From the NCBI GenBank assembly GCA_030522415.1, contig CM060127.1, positions 14,428,646 to 14,492,645 on the forward strand: 64,000 nt of DNA, given 5' to 3'. How positions within the stretch are numbered: position 1 is the first letter of the stretch; each line of letters starts with the position of its first letter. A program made the translations under genes and the position numbers. The DNA comes from Channallabes apus (taxonomy: Eukaryota > Chordata > Actinopteri > Siluriformes > Clariidae). Shown piece by piece: positions 1 to 13,210 of the stretch. The notes below the pieces were generated by a model. That model did no database searches. It was given only the letters and a program-made list of their open reading frames with translations, and was not told the DNA's origin.

Positions 1-39
1 TTAAACCACAAAACGTAAACCTCAGACATATTAACATGA

Positions 40-42
<3 letters not shown>

Positions 43-85
<43 letters not shown>
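43..85. repeat. (TC)n microsatellite in the acceptor region of a gmip exon
   Basis: About 21 uninterrupted TC units end 13 bases before the acceptor AG at 97-98, so the microsatellite makes up most of the polypyrimidine tract. Confidence 0.95.
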
Positions 86-89
<4 letters not shown>

Positions 90-98
90 ACTCCTCAG

Positions 99-1407
99 TG
101 TGGGTTTATTGTGCACAGGAAGTGTCTGGATCTGTGTCAGACTGAGTGTGAGCGAAGGATGGGGGTTCTCTTCGGGGTGGAGTTCTCCATGTTGCCTAGA
201 GAGCAGCCGCAGGACGTTCCCTTCATCGTGCAGCGCTGCACTGAAGAGATCGAGAGCCGAGCACTAACAGTGCAGGTACTGTACACACATTAATGACTCT
301 GAGACCTGTTTTAAATGAGAGAATTGCCGACAACACCGTGAGCACATTTAGCTATTTCTCGTGGCTATTTTTCACTGGTTACACTGTTTTTGTATGTATC
401 CATTTATTAACTCTAATTAGTAGTAGTAATAAGAATAATTAGAAATAAAGAAATGAAATTTTGTAATGTTGAATATCTTACATCTTACATTATACACTCC
501 CTTTTAAGGTTTGGATAGAGATTGCATTTTGTCTTAAACAGTAATCTCAGTTAAAAAATATTCAGTTTAGCTTTAATCTATTAGTGCAGGTGTTTGTTAC
601 ATTGAGCAATTAGCTTATTAGTAGCTAATTTTTAGATCTGGCGCATAACGGTTCATAACATCGTTCATCATAAACATCAATTAACATCAACTATTATAGC
701 TGAACTGCCTGCCACCTAACACACTGTATAAGTGCAGATCATTTCCTGCTATCTGTTTCACCCAGATGAGGATGGGTTCCCTGTTGAGTCTGGTTCCTCT
801 CAAGGTTTCTTCCTATTACCATCTCAGGGAGTTTTTCCTTGCCACTGTCGCCCTCAGGTTGCTCACCAGGGACTATCTGACCATTTTGATTCATACACAT
901 TCACATTCCATACAAACTTAAATAATTCTTTTGATTGTGTAAAGCTGCTTTGCAACAATGACAATTGTTAAAAGTGCTATACAAATAAAATTGAATTGAA
1001 TTGAACATCGCTTTTACTCAACATTTAGATTTTAATGCATAACAAAATCACAGTCAGTGATGGTGTCACTTAAAACACATGAAACGATATGAATAAATAC
1101 CTTCTCATCTTAAAAACACGCTCCATCTAATGTTGGGTTCGGCTTCTTTGGAATTATTTCATTTTCCTATTCAACCGTTACACCTTTGAGCTGCAAATTA
1201 GGAAATAAAAACATGGCCGACAGAATGAAAGCTTGTCATTTCTTTCAAACTTTTCAAGCAGCAAAAGCTCTTAAACTCGCCAGAAATTATTTGATAAACA
1301 TCAGTGGCTAGTTCATGATGTACAGTATTAACTCATTCAAATTACAAACTGTATAATTGTTCTTATAGATTTAACCAACTACTTTATCTAATGTCCATCT
1401 ATCCTTC

Positions 1408-1440
<33 letters not shown>

Positions 1441-3687
1441 GGGAGTTTATCGAGTTAGTGGGTCCAAACCCAGAATCCTGAAGCTCTGTTACACTTTTGA
1501 AACCCAAAAAGACCAGGTTGACCTTTCGGACATCTCGCCCCATGACATCACTTCCGTTCTCAAGCACTTTTTCAAAGACGTACGTCCTGCATGATTTCAA
1601 ACTGTTAAACCTTGCATTGTTCATTAAAAATCAAAAGAAATAACGGTAACATATGGTGTATGTATATATATATATATACTCATCACTCTTTTATAGCTTC
1701 CTGAGCCTTTATTGACCTTCGACCTTTACAATGATTTCATCAACCTTGGAAAAGACATTCAGCGGCTCACAGAGAGAGACCATTCGGCTGAGATTGCTCA
1801 GATGGAAGAAAGCATAGTGAGCAATCTGAAGCAGGTTCTAGCACGACTGCCCCCCTGTAATTTCAGTACACTGCGATACATGATGGCGCACCTGTACAGG
1901 TAACACCCTTAACACTCTCTCGATCTATACATTTTAGAGTTAATTATCAAATCACAACAGATGACTCACTATATACAGAGCGTTTTTAGTATAGATGTAA
2001 TTATGTCCTGATGGACCTTGTGATCAAATATCAGCCTTGTCACAAGGGTTGCCAGTTTAACCATTTTCATGCAGCTACTTCTAACCTGCCTAGACATGCT
2101 CTAGATAAGTTTCATCTCTTATGCATAATGTTTCTAACTTATTCCAGCTCATGCTCATTATGTCATGATGATATATGTATAATATAATAATATGATAAAA
2201 TTTTATACTAAATAAATTTCTTGCCACTGATGATACAGAAAATACCTGAACAAACACTACATCAAAGTCATTGTCAATCAGGGTCAAGCTAAGATTATAT
2301 TTCCATACTTCATAGTATTTTAAGTGACGTTGGGTTGCTTTTGGTAGATTTGTCAACCTTGAAACTGTTTAAAAGTGATTACAAGCAGTCAATGGAAATA
2401 TACACTCCCTGGCCACTTCATTAGGTACACTTTGCTAGTACTGGGTTGGACCACTTTTGCCTTCCGAACTGCCTTAATTGTTCGGACCAAAGATTCAACA
2501 AGGTGCTGGAAACACACCTTTAAAATGTTGGTCTATATTGACCTGATAGCATCTCGCAGTTACTGCAGATTTGTTGGCTGCACATCCATCTCCCATTCCA
2601 TCACATCCCAAAGGTGCTCTATTGGATGGAGCTCTGTAGAGACTGTAGAGGGCATTTGAGTAGAGTGACCTCACTGTCATGTTCAAGAAGCCAGTTTGAG
2701 ATGATTTTAGCTTTGTGACTATGATGATAGTAGTCGTAGGCTGTGACATTTAAACCATGGTCAATTACGTAGGGGCTCAAAGTGTTCCACTAAAAAAAAA
2801 CATGATTACACCACCAGTACCAGCCTGAACTGTTGATACAAGGCAGGATGGATCAAAAGTCTTATAACGAACATAAATGTGTAAACTAAACTATATATCT
2901 AAACTATAAAACGTGAATAAGAAAGTAAGAAATAATAAACAAGTAAATAACAAACCATTATAAATGAGATTTTATTATACAATGTAAATATTATTTACTA
3001 TATACTTTAAGTAGTTATTTTAGTAACACTATTATTACTATTAAAAAACATTATCTTGTACACCAGTTTGTAGTACCTTGGCAGGATTAAGTAACAAGTT
3101 TTAGTAAATATTATAGGCAAACATCAGCTGCTGTGAATATACCATCTATTTTTGCTCTTCATCACAGCTCATTGTTTAATCTTCTTTCTCAGGATATCTG
3201 AGTGTGAAGAGAATAAGATGTCCCCCGGTAACCTGGGCATCGTGTTCGGCCCCACTCTCCTGCGGCCACTCGTGTCAGGCGACGTGTCCATGATTGCCAT
3301 TTTGGAGAGCAGTTACCAAGCCATGCTGGTGGAGTTCATGATCTCACACCATGATCAAATCTTTGGACCTGCTCCGAGGACATGCACACCTCATCCACCT
3401 GTAGCCTCCAACCCATCCGTGAGGACGGAGCCTGACACGGCTGACGAGTGTGGAGCCTCGACCAGAGAACGGCCGCGGTCTCTTGAGGTAGGAATTGTCA
3501 CACGGTAGAGCTGAGATCTAGCTAAATGCCAACTGTGATGAGAAAACATTGATGCGGTCTGTGTTGTGGTTTTGTCTGGAGCTGCTTATGCTTCAGCTGA
3601 ATAAACTCTGTAGGCGAATCCTGGAGATGAATAAATATACTGGTAAAGCGGTCTGGACTAGACACCAGGCCTGTGTGTGTGTGTCTG

Positions 3688-3736
<49 letters not shown>

Positions 3737-5226
3737 AAACTACTACATTTCTTTACTTTAAAAAAAAAAAAAACATCATTATAAAGAATTATTTTAAAAA
3801 TAGAAAAAAAATTTATTTTTATGCAACCAAATGTCAACATATTTTAATTCATGAAGTTTTACGTAACCATGAAAAATATATTGAACAACAAATATGGCCA
3901 TCAAAGTAAATTTCATCAAAAGTCCCAGTTTGACCTGAACACCCCTTGTAAATCAAATACTAAAAATTTCAGCTGCATACACATCAATTCCAGATTGTAA
4001 TAAAACATCATTTTAGCTTTTCAATCTGATCAGCTTGTGTTATTGTTTATTTATACCTTAATCTTTTAATACAGTAACTAATAAATAATTTTGGAGAATA
4101 AAACATACCTTTTATTCGCCATGATAAATTATCTTTTTCTATTAGATTTTTATTTATGCTTCATTTTACAACATTTTTAACAATGTTTTGCTTTCCTTTA
4201 CTGCACCTATTCTTTCAATTTTACATTATTGGTTTACATGGATCCCAAGCCTCTATTAATATTTACCTGCGGCTCCAGATTGAAAGGAACGAACAACTGC
4301 TAAATCTCCCATTGTGTGCATATCTTTATCATTTTAATCCATAATTTAAACAAGGAATCAAATATATTTGCCAAACGTAAATGATACTATATGAGTTCTA
4401 CTGTGTGTATGTAGTTAGATATAGTTAGTGTGTATATATGAGTTTATATTAATTTGCATGTAAGTGATTGGTGAGGAGACTGTTGCAAGAAAAAGAAAAC
4501 ATAAGAGATTGCTAACGCAATGAGACTGCTTAAACAATGGTTAGATAAAAAAAAACTATTTAAATAAATATATTAAATTGATAACATATTTTAAAATATA
4601 AAATTATAAGTGGTGCATTAATTCATGGAATATATAATGTGGTGGGGTTTCTTTTTATGAATAATCTACCCAACTTACGGTATTTTATAAGTAGAATAAA
4701 AACTGCACTGGACAGTATTTTTATTATCTTTTTTAAATTAATAATTAGTAAGAAATATATATTTTTTGGTTTGTATAGACAAATGACTGTAATTCTTTTA
4801 AATTTCAAACCACACAATGTTCTTGATTCATAGAACAGTGTTTCTAAATGTGTGGACTTTACATGTACTGCAGGTTTGAGCGGTCAATTCTAATAAATAA
4901 ATAATATTTTTTGTTGTTTTCAGTTTTATGATTAAGTATACAATTCCTATGAAATATTTCTGCTAGAGTATTTACATTTAAAAGTCACTAGAATTAATAA
5001 AACTAAGCTATGGGATTTAAAGAAAGTGCAGATTTCAATGTGGAAAAAAATTCAGATTTCAGTGTGAGCTGCAGCCCTGTTAGCTTTGGTAATGACCGTC
5101 TTAGAATACTGTCTAAAATCGTTATTTAAAACAATTCTGAGCTAAGTAATTCCATGAGCACTTATAATTTTCTGTAATTAACTGCTCTCTATTTGTCTTT
5201 CTGTCTCTGTGTCAGTCATGGCTATG
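99..5226 (+). CDS. gmip: RhoGAP protein, C-terminal part (GEM-interacting protein, gmip-like); 5' exons lie left of the window
   Basis: Five exons are placed: 99-275, 1442-1579, 1697-1899, 3193-3487 and, tentatively, 5216-5226. All have AG acceptors, the first four have GT donors, and phases agree (0, 0, 2, 0). The first exon holds the end of a C1 zinc finger (CGFIVHRKCLDLC) and the start of the RhoGAP domain. The second opens with GVYRVSGSK, which contains the catalytic arginine finger. The third begins LPEPLLTFDLY. The fourth contains ENKMSPGNLGIVFGPTLLRP, a RhoGAP signature that binds the switch regions of Rho, followed by a low-complexity tail. Such proteins stimulate GTP hydrolysis by RhoA-type GTPases at the plasma membrane and cytoskeleton. 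The C1-RhoGAP order fits GMIP, ARHGAP29 and ARHGAP45. GMIP is preferred because atp13a1, its human neighbour, lies downstream. If the last exon is right, the protein ends SWL-stop right after the domain tail, shorter than human GMIP. Confidence 0.8.
761..1006 (+). repeat. Fish LINE/SINE 3'-tail-like repeat (L2-like)
   Basis: The stretch carries the common teleost tail: GATGAGGATGGGTTCCCTGT near the start, CTCAGGGAGTTTTTCCTTGC in the middle, GTAAAGCTGCTTTGCAACAA near the end, then a terminal short repeat of TTGAA units. Family assignment rests on memory of fish repeat consensus sequences; the exact LINE clade is uncertain. Confidence 0.6.
1412..1438. repeat. (TC)n microsatellite directly at a gmip acceptor
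   Basis: TC units run to within two bases of the AG at 1440-1441 that begins the arginine-finger exon. Confidence 0.95.
2398..2860. repeat. Interspersed DNA-transposon-like repeat in gmip intron
   Basis: It begins with the recurrent fish motif CCCTGGCCACTTCATTAGGT followed by GGTTGGACCACTTTTGCCTT. I recognise it as a dispersed fish element but see no clear terminal inverted repeats or target duplication, so the class is not assigned. It lies between gmip exons 1697-1899 and 3193-3487. Confidence 0.5.
3674..3734. repeat. (GT)n microsatellite
   Basis: A run of GT units with one or two interruptions, inside the presumed last gmip intron. Confidence 0.95.
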
Positions 5227-6269
5227 AGGAACATGCCTGCCATTGCATGTGCTCACTCTGAGAGTGTACTTGTGGACCCGATTATGGCGTGAGAACCGTC
5301 AACGAGAACATGGAATTCAAGGTTCTGCATGCGACAGCTTCAGCTCTGCAGCACTAGAAACTAGAGAAAACTAAACCCATCCGGCAGTGAGGACAACTCT
5401 CAATCAGACATTGCTATAAGGACAAAAATGATGGGAAAATGATGGGGAGCACCTGGTTTATAAGAGTGGTACAGTTCACAGGAAGTGACTCAATGGATTA
5501 GGAGACACAGGACCAGAACCTGAGAAAGCAGTTTGAGGAGAGGTCTGTTTTGTAGAAAACAAGACTTCAGGTGCTCTTAAAAATCAAGGATTATTGTGGG
5601 CTAGTAGCTTCCTAAATGGTTGTACAGGATATCACACTGAAAAACTGTGTTACATTTAACCATTTAATATGGTTTAACATACATAAACGCATAATAGTAC
5701 ATTTTTAACACAATACGGTTTGGTCATCTTAAATTATTGTGCATTTCATTTAATATACTGTATGACTCTATGCTGAGATTATTCTAGCTGTGTTAGCTTT
5801 TTTACATAACTTTTGCAGAAATATGATTTCATACTGACTCTCTCATCCTAAAATGCTGTATAAGGCATGAAATAATTTTAGAACAGCATGTAGACATTTA
5901 AGGATAATTCTTCTGTTTTGTATATTTGAATTGTGTTCTCTATTGGAACATAAATATATATATTTTTATACAACTAAACCAAATGTGTTTGTGGCAGGAA
6001 AAAATATCATTTAATGTATGTTAGATTCCATAGTGATTCACAATAGTTCTGTTTAATTTCTACTTAAATTAAGTTTTAAATGGTCTCTTTGTTTGAGTTT
6101 AATTTGGGATTTCCAGTTTCCTCACAGTTTCCACAAAGGATGCCAGTAGTTTACCAGGTAGGTTTGAATGAGTGTGTGGTGCCCTGTGATACACTATCTA
6201 AGAAGCATTCCTGCATCATTCACCGTTTTCCTGGGACAAGCACTAGATCACGCAAATACTGACAATAAA
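5216..6269 (+). other. gmip: Putative last exon and 3' UTR of gmip
   Basis: An acceptor (ctctgtgtcag) ends at 5215. In phase 0 from the preceding exon the sequence reads Ser-Trp-Leu then TGA at 5225-5227. No further good coding exon is visible before the next gene. A canonical AATAAA at 6264-6269 could end the transcript, but the length of the UTR is a guess. An alternative is that a more distal or alternatively spliced terminal exon was missed. Confidence 0.35.
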
Positions 6270-6879
6270 TGATTGAGTCGTATTATCACATAAATCATCC
6301 ATAATTTAACCTGAGACACAAGAAACCACATTGTGCTCATTTCATGATTGATGTACAGTAAAAATATGACATTTTCGATAGTAGTGATAATTGTAAGTAA
6401 GCCCATATACTGTACAGAACTATATAATGCAAAACTACCATCATATATCTTGCACAGAGATGGCACAGTGCCATTTTTATATATATTTTTGTAAGCATTT
6501 CACTCAACAAACACATCCATTCCACTGATACATTTATACAATTTAAATATACATATAATTAAAATCCACTGTAAATCTAACCAATCCAGGACTTTTATAT
6601 CTAATTTTTTACAGGTTAAAAAAAACGTTTGGGATCAGATTAAATTCTTTTTTCTTTTCCTCCAATATCCAATACACACTTTTCCCCCCCTAACACCTGC
6701 ATATAGTATCTGTGCCATCTCTAATCTTATACAATACTGTACATTAGCTATCCCATGGTAAAAGGATCTAAAAGCATTTTCTAAAACGTACCACAAGGTG
6801 GCAGCAGTGCAATGCATTTCCATAGTAATGAGTGCTGAATGAGTAAAGCTGCTGGTTCCTTCTTGTGTTATAAATGATG

Positions 6880-7650
6880 CTGTATGTAGTTGTAGATTAA
6901 CTGGGGTGCTTCAGATCATTGTCCTGTTTCATGATTGCATTTTTACCAGGCTTGATGACCTTACATTTGTCTCTAGAATACTCTGGTAAACACAGGAGTT
7001 CATGGTTGACTCAGTGATTGCAAGGGGCTCAGGTCCTGTGGCTTCAAAACAAGCCCAAATCATCGTCTCTCCATCGCCATGCTTGACAGTGGGTATGAGG
7101 TGTTTCTGCTGAAATACTGTTTGGTATTCAGCAAACATGGTGCTGAGCATCAAGGCCAAACAAATCCACATTGGTCTCATCTGACGATGTTCATGAAGTC
7201 TTGTGGTTTGTTCAGTTGCAGTTTTGCGAACCACAGTCATGCTTCCATGTTCTAATGTACCCTTCCATATACACTGTACTTATTTTAGTCTTGTTCTAAT
7301 TATGCTGTACTGGACTAACATGCTCAGTGAGGCCTGTAGGGTCTCGATTGTTTTCTCTCTCTCTGAATTATGTCCTGAGACATCCATTTTTGTGAATATT
7401 GGCTTGAATGCTTTCTACCCGTGAATAATCTCTCACTGTAGAAAATTGTAGAACTCCAATGGTAGAAATGGTTTTATAACTCGTACCAGATTGATGTGCA
7501 GCAACAATTGCTTCTCTAAGATCATTGCTTATGCCTTAAAGTGTTAACACACATCTAAATGCTCCAGATCAGCAAACTGCCAAAACTTCTGCTTTTAACG
7601 AGGTCTGCACACGTGCTGATGATCAATTAATTAAGAGCTGATGATAAGCA
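6880..7650 (-). pseudogene. Tc1-family transposase fragment within a composite repeat
   Basis: On the minus strand, 6929-7240 translates to a degenerate piece of Tc1 transposase with HLIPTVKHGDG, MIWACFEATGP and ESTMNS, matching the segment between the first and second catalytic Asp of Tc1 transposases. No terminal repeats or other catalytic motifs survive. The flank at 7500-7650 (TGCTCCAGATCAGCAAACTG, then GTGCTGATGATCAATTAATT) resembles another dispersed fish repeat. This is a dead relic. Confidence 0.6.
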
Positions 7651-8455
7651 GCACCAGGCTGCAATATACCCTCTTATATCCTGTGGAAGCAGTAAGAGGG
7701 TACTTAGTGTGTTGTTCTTTAGTGAATAAATCATTGTTAGTGCTGGCAAATTGATGTAGAATCTTTTTAAGATGAATTTAAAAAAAGCAGTACTTTGCTC
7801 CTCTGGAAAGATCCCATTCGTAAGAATTATGGCGATATGAACAGCTATAAAGAGTTTTCTACAAAATGTGTTTCGCATAAATCTTCCATTAAAGTTTCCT
7901 TTTAAGTGAGATTCAGTGAAGCACAATTTTAGGTCTTTCCTCAGTCCCAGGAAACATGTTGAAATTATTGTCTGACGTAATCATGTGTACACCACAGATT
8001 GAGTTTTTTTTTTTTAATTCACATCACAGTGGAGTCTGGAGACTCTCAGGAGGCAGGGAGGTGACTCCTAGCCAGGAATCTGCAGGGGTTTTTCTTTCCT
8101 TCTTTTTTTTCCATTCCAACTGAACAAAGCTTTCTTAGTGAGTTAAAGTCAGGTACTGCAACTGTAGTTAGCAGGAAGGAAAAATTTTTTTGGTTTTAAT
8201 CCTTATTAAAGATAAATGTTCTTGTAGTCATTAGCGGGTGTGATTGTTCTGTAGGAATAAAAATCTGAACCTCAGTAACTTAATTAGAGGTTTAATCTGA
8301 ACCTCAATAACTTGACAAGTTATGGGATTATAAATAATGTTAATAAAAGACTTACATTTTCATGAGTAAAAATCTCTCTGGTTCTGATTACTGACAAATA
8401 TATTATTGTACTCTTTCACATAATAACTCACATACACATAATAATTAAAATTTTG
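7651..8455. other. Intergenic, nothing recognised
   Basis: AT-rich sequence between gmip and the next gene. I see no exon with matching splice phases, no RNA gene and no clear repeat boundaries here. Confidence 0.5.
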
Positions 8456-8556
8456 CAATTGTGGCAAAGTGGTTAGCGATGTTGCCTTGCACATCCAGGG
8501 ATGGTGGGTTTAATCTCGGCCCGGGTGGATGGAAAGATGGATGGATGGATGGATGG
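8456..8556 (+). repeat. Truncated tRNA-derived SINE head with (GATG)n tail
   Basis: The segment starts with a box-A-like GTGGCAAAGTGGTTAGCGAT and continues TTGCCTTGCACATCCAGGG, as in the complete SINE at 17457. It then runs into a (GGAT)n tail at about 8525-8556. The SINE body is missing. Confidence 0.6.
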
Positions 8557-9062
8557 AATCGTATTTGATTTTAAAAATCATGTTAAAAGTAGATCCCTGG
8601 TTTAATATATTATACTTACATGTTTATAATTTGCCCTCGCTTTTCAGACAGAGTCCAAGTGTAGAGTTAATGACAAAGTTAAGACAAAGTTGTGTACAGA
8701 TGGTTCTGTATTTTAGTTCTGATGTTTGAGCGTAAAAATCTCCTGGACAAAACTTTATCCGCTGTTCCACCTCTGCACCTAATGCAATAATGCAAACAGC
8801 ATCCGAGCAGCATGGAGCGCAGAACAATTTCACTCATAATACAGCACTCTGGTCAACACTGTGTGTGCAAGTGTGTGTAAATAAATATATGGAAGAACAA
8901 AGGTCCAAAACCAATAGGTGTGAGAGGGTGAAAGTGTAATGAGAAGTGAACGGATGTATTGATTTGAAAGCCTTGTGTGTGGAAGCGGCTCTCCCACAGT
9001 GGCCTGCCTTCTCCACTCAGCTCATATGAAGAAGATATGAACGATGTGGAGCAGCCTGTCCC

Positions 9063-10043
9063 ACTAGGATCAGCAAGAGATGTGAGAAATGAGAGAGATG
9101 AAGAGAAGAGAGAAGAGTGGGGGGGATGAAGAGTATGAAAAATGAAGTGACAGTGAAGAGAAAAAGGAGACAAAAGAGAGAGGAAGGAACGAGAGATGGT
9201 GAAGAGAGATGTGTGTGTTTGAGAGAGAGAGAGTGAGAGAATAAAAAATAAGAGACTGTGAAGACAAGATGGAAAGAAAGAAAGAAAAAGTGGAGGAAGA
9301 GAAAAGATAAGAGACAGAAAGAAATGGACCGACAGAAAGTGAAACAGGAGAGGGGGGAAAAGAAAATGAGGAAGGTGGGATGAGGAAGAGTGGGGAGACA
9401 GGTGGGTGGGAATGAAGGAGACAGATAAACAGAAACAGAAGAAAGGAGAAAAAGAAGAGACAGAGACAAAGACAGACAGGAAGAACCATGAGGGAAGGAA
9501 AGAGAGGGACAGAAAGAGGGGAGAAATTAAAGAGATGAAGGAGGGAAAGAGAAACAGCCAGACAGAGAAAGACAAGAGGGAGGGGGGGGGAAGAGGAAAA
9601 AGAGAAACAGAAGAGAAAAGGCAAAGATAGAAAGGGATGAATAAAATGAGGACAGAGTAAAGAGAAGCTGAGAGAAGAAAGCAGAGATTGTAAAGACACA
9701 TGAAAAGAGAGAAAGAGGAAAGATAAGGAGAGAAAATACAGTGGGATAAGAGACAGAAAGAGGGGAGGAAGGAAGAAAGAGAGTGGGGAGGGGAAAAGAG
9801 ACATACAGACAAGACATACGGAGAAGACAGGAGGGAAGGAGAGAGAGAGAGAGACATAGAGACAAAAAGAGAGAGACAGGAGGAAAGGGAAAGACAGTGT
9901 GTAAAATGAAGACAGAGTGAAGAGAAGTAGAGAGAGAAGGAAGCAGGGAGAGGTGGGAGAGAGAGAGAGAGAGGGAGGTGGGAGAGAGAGAGGGAGGTGG
10001 GAGGAGTGAGGAGTGAGAGAGTAGGAGAGAGAGAGAGAGAGAG
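9063..10043 (+). repeat. ~1 kb homopurine (GA-rich) tract upstream of the LIM-homeobox gene
   Basis: For almost a kilobase the + strand is nearly all G and A, with scattered C/T interruptions, and ends in pure (GA)n blocks at about 9958-9973 and 10025-10043. Repeated words include GAGGGAGGTGGGAGAGAGAG. Open frames in this tract are low-complexity translations (Ser/Leu/Phe-rich on the minus strand) and not genes. Such tracts can form intramolecular triplex (H-DNA). It ends just upstream of the probable transcription start. Confidence 0.9.
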
Positions 10044-10317
10044 GTATATTTGAGCACATCTCGAACTCTCTGCTCCTCCATTGTGTGTTGCGGCTCTTCA
10101 CCCGGACACACAGTGCGCGCGCCTTCGGGATTTTTATCTCGAACTTCCGGTCCGGTTCGGGTTCCGAGCTCATCCTGCGCGTGGAGTTTAGATCACACCT
10201 CGCTGTTTCTCCTCATCCGTATCATCATCATCATCATCATCATCACGAGTGCACGTGATCACCGGTGTCTTTGATGTTACCTACAGAAAGCTCGGGAGGA
10301 GTGTGTTTCACCGGCAG
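10044..10317 (+). promoter_or_regulatory. lmx1al: CpG-rich core promoter and 5' non-coding exon of the LMX1-like gene
   Basis: Immediately after the purine tract the sequence becomes GC- and CpG-rich (GTGCGCGCGCCTTCGG, TTCCGGTCCGGTTCGGG). It ends in a consensus donor, CCGGCAG then GTATCT, at 10317/10318. A weak TATA-like TATATT lies at 10045-10050. I infer a 5' UTR exon spliced to the exon carrying the ATG at 15340. The transcription start is not determined. A (TCA)n run lies at about 10221-10246. Confidence 0.6.
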
Positions 10318-13174
10318 GTATCTCACACACACACACACACACACACGCATATGCAGGACACATGCACGCGCTAACTCAGCCGGGCAAGCAGGTGTGTGAA
10401 AGGCTTCTCCAGAGCTAGAGTTCAGTGTGGATCCGACTCACACACTCACAGAGAAGTGACTTTTCATTTTGAATTGATGCATTATAAAACATTATGAAAA
10501 CTTTACCAGCACCACACTGAAAAATCTAAAGCTCTAACAGGGGAATGCATGCATACTGGTGAATCATAATAATAATAATAATAATAATAAAATGTTACGT
10601 GAACGTTAAAAAGACGTTTTTCTCCGAACGCCTAACAAACTTAATGCTCCAGTCTCAAAATACAAATAAAATAAAAAACATAAATAGGTTTTTAAAAATT
10701 ACAAATTAAGTAGGTGAACTAAATAAGCAAGCTTTCCTGAAAATCTTTTAAAAATTCCAATAAATCTTGGTTTAAGAAATAATAATTAGAATAATAATAG
10801 TAAGAGGAAGAAGGGTTATATGATTATAAGTCCAGCATGAACACAAACGTAATGAGTGTCAGATGAACTCACTTTTCTTTCTAAACACATTAATATTCAT
10901 TTAGATCCAGGAAGTTATTTATGGAGTAATATCTTTAAAATATTATACATATCTACTGGAAAAAAGTTGCACAAATTATTCATTCAGAAATAGTTTATAA
11001 GAGGTTCCTATAACGGTTCCTTGAAAAATGTTCAGCTTCATCAGCAGGATAATCTCCACAAACTCTAAGGAACCCTGTGGTTTCACACTTTGACGCTTTA
11101 TTAAATAATAGGAACCCAGTTTTAATGAAGCCTATACTAAATCATGTATATAACGCTTTAATGATGATAAAAGTACATTAGTATAAAAGTGTGCAATGCT
11201 TATTTTAGTATGTTGTAAATTTACTATTATAATTGTCAGAATTGATCCGCTGGGCTTTTTGGGATGATCTTCATTTAAAAAAAAAAAATTTTTTTAAAGA
11301 ACCCACTAAACTATATATTTTTAAAACTGGGATGAAGGTTCTCTTCATGATTTAAGATTTTTATTTTACAGCAACTTCTTGGAGCACCTTTAACTAGTAA
11401 AACAGCCCAACTGATTTGTTTACTGTTCTTTTTGTCTTCTTTTTTAGAACATAGACTTTATTTAAAGAAGCTCCTATCTGTTGTAGGATTCTACTTCCAA
11501 CAAATCGAAGATAATGTTAATGTGTTATATAAAACCCAAATAAAAAAATAGTGCATGCTTATTTAGACTCCTTTGTTTGTTTTAAATGTTATTATTTTTA
11601 TTTCCCTCTACAGATTCAGATATATTGTCCAGATGATGATGATGATGATTAGATTATATCAGTTTAAATTAGATTAGATTATTGTGAGCTGTCTGTCATC
11701 GCGCGCGTTTCTACAATAATACAAATGATCTCTATATTAGATTTTAATTTTTTTTTTGCCATTAATGACGCTGGAAATCTGAGCTGTGGCTGAAGCATTA
11801 AACAGGAGCCTTATGTCAAAACCAGTCACAGCATTGGTACTAATTATGACGCACTATTTAGCGCGGTTTGGGACGCAGCTCTGGTCCTGAACCACTTCGT
11901 CTGAGTGACATTAATAGATTTCCCTTTTCTTTCTCACAAACAGGCCTCCAAATAATCATCCTGATTCCTTCTGGCACGCAATCACACTAAAAGCGGGAAA
12001 AGATACAAACATCAAATGATCCAAATTCAAATTCTTTTCCATAACCCTGGATCTGATTATTGAATTTGCGAATTATAACACTTACATAAAATTTTACAAT
12101 AAATCCGAAAATCTGCATTTAATTGTTTTAAATCATTATTTTAGATTTGTAAAACGTGGATTATAAAGTCTTTCTACGCTCATGGTGAAATCACGCATCG
12201 GTGCAAGTTAAATAAGCCCATAGGCTAAAGGAACAGCTCGCACATTAACATTAGCTCCCATTAATAAACCAGAATCTGTCACAAAATGTACATCAAATGC
12301 AAAATCGCTTTAATTTAAACTGAATTTCCGTCTTACAAACTAATAATGTTGGTCATTTTTCAACATTGGTTGATTATATATGTATTTGTCCCTGTTTTTT
12401 TATGAATAAAATAAATTAATGTGCACATGACGCCTTTGTAGAGACATGTCAGTTCATCAACAAATAAATAAAGAAATAAATCCAAAATACATTTATTTCA
12501 AATCATTTCAAATTCAATCAATCTGATCACGGTGCAGTTAACGAGAGATCTAGTTACAATCCAATTTAAAGAATCGCAGTTTAACGGAATTGCTGGAGGA
12601 AGCATATACACAAACTAATATTTATTTGTAGTTAGATTTTAATTTGTGTTGCGCTACATTTATCTGGAAGGCAATAAATCCCCAAGTCAGAGATTAATAT
12701 ATAATACAGGTCAGGTTGCTGGCGTTATATTTAGGACTGTAGGCTACAGAATGTAAATGTGTGTAAGACGTGTATCAGGGTGTTAATTTGATAACTAGAG
12801 GAATTCACAGGAAGGAAAATGTCGGTGCGGTACCGCAGTGCGGGCACGCGCGCGACATGTGCAGTTACCGGTTATGCGGCCTACAATAATATACACAAAC
12901 AGGCTTCTGTAGAAATAATAATAATAATAATAATAAAGAAATAAATAAAAAACTCACTTTAATAAATTCAGAATATTTTATACTGTATTGGTCAACACTG
13001 GTCACATGTAAAGAAGGAATCACATTTGGACGCATTTAAAAATAGATGAAATAATAACTCGATTAATTTTATTTGGTCTGCACTAGATTAAATGAAATAT
13101 AATACTACTTTAAAAACGCCCAAAGAGGTAATAATAATAATAATAATAATAATAGCATTGATATGAGATTGAAG

Positions 13175-13210
<36 letters not shown>

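Noticed and set aside
732..971. 79-codon frame at 732-971
   Set aside because: It lies within a dispersed LINE/SINE tail repeat in a gmip intron.
8853..10173. Long minus-strand open frames (up to 367 codons) over 8.85-10.17 kb
   Set aside because: They are Ser/Leu/Phe/Pro low-complexity translations of the homopurine tract in several frames at once, with no domain and no splice or promoter context.
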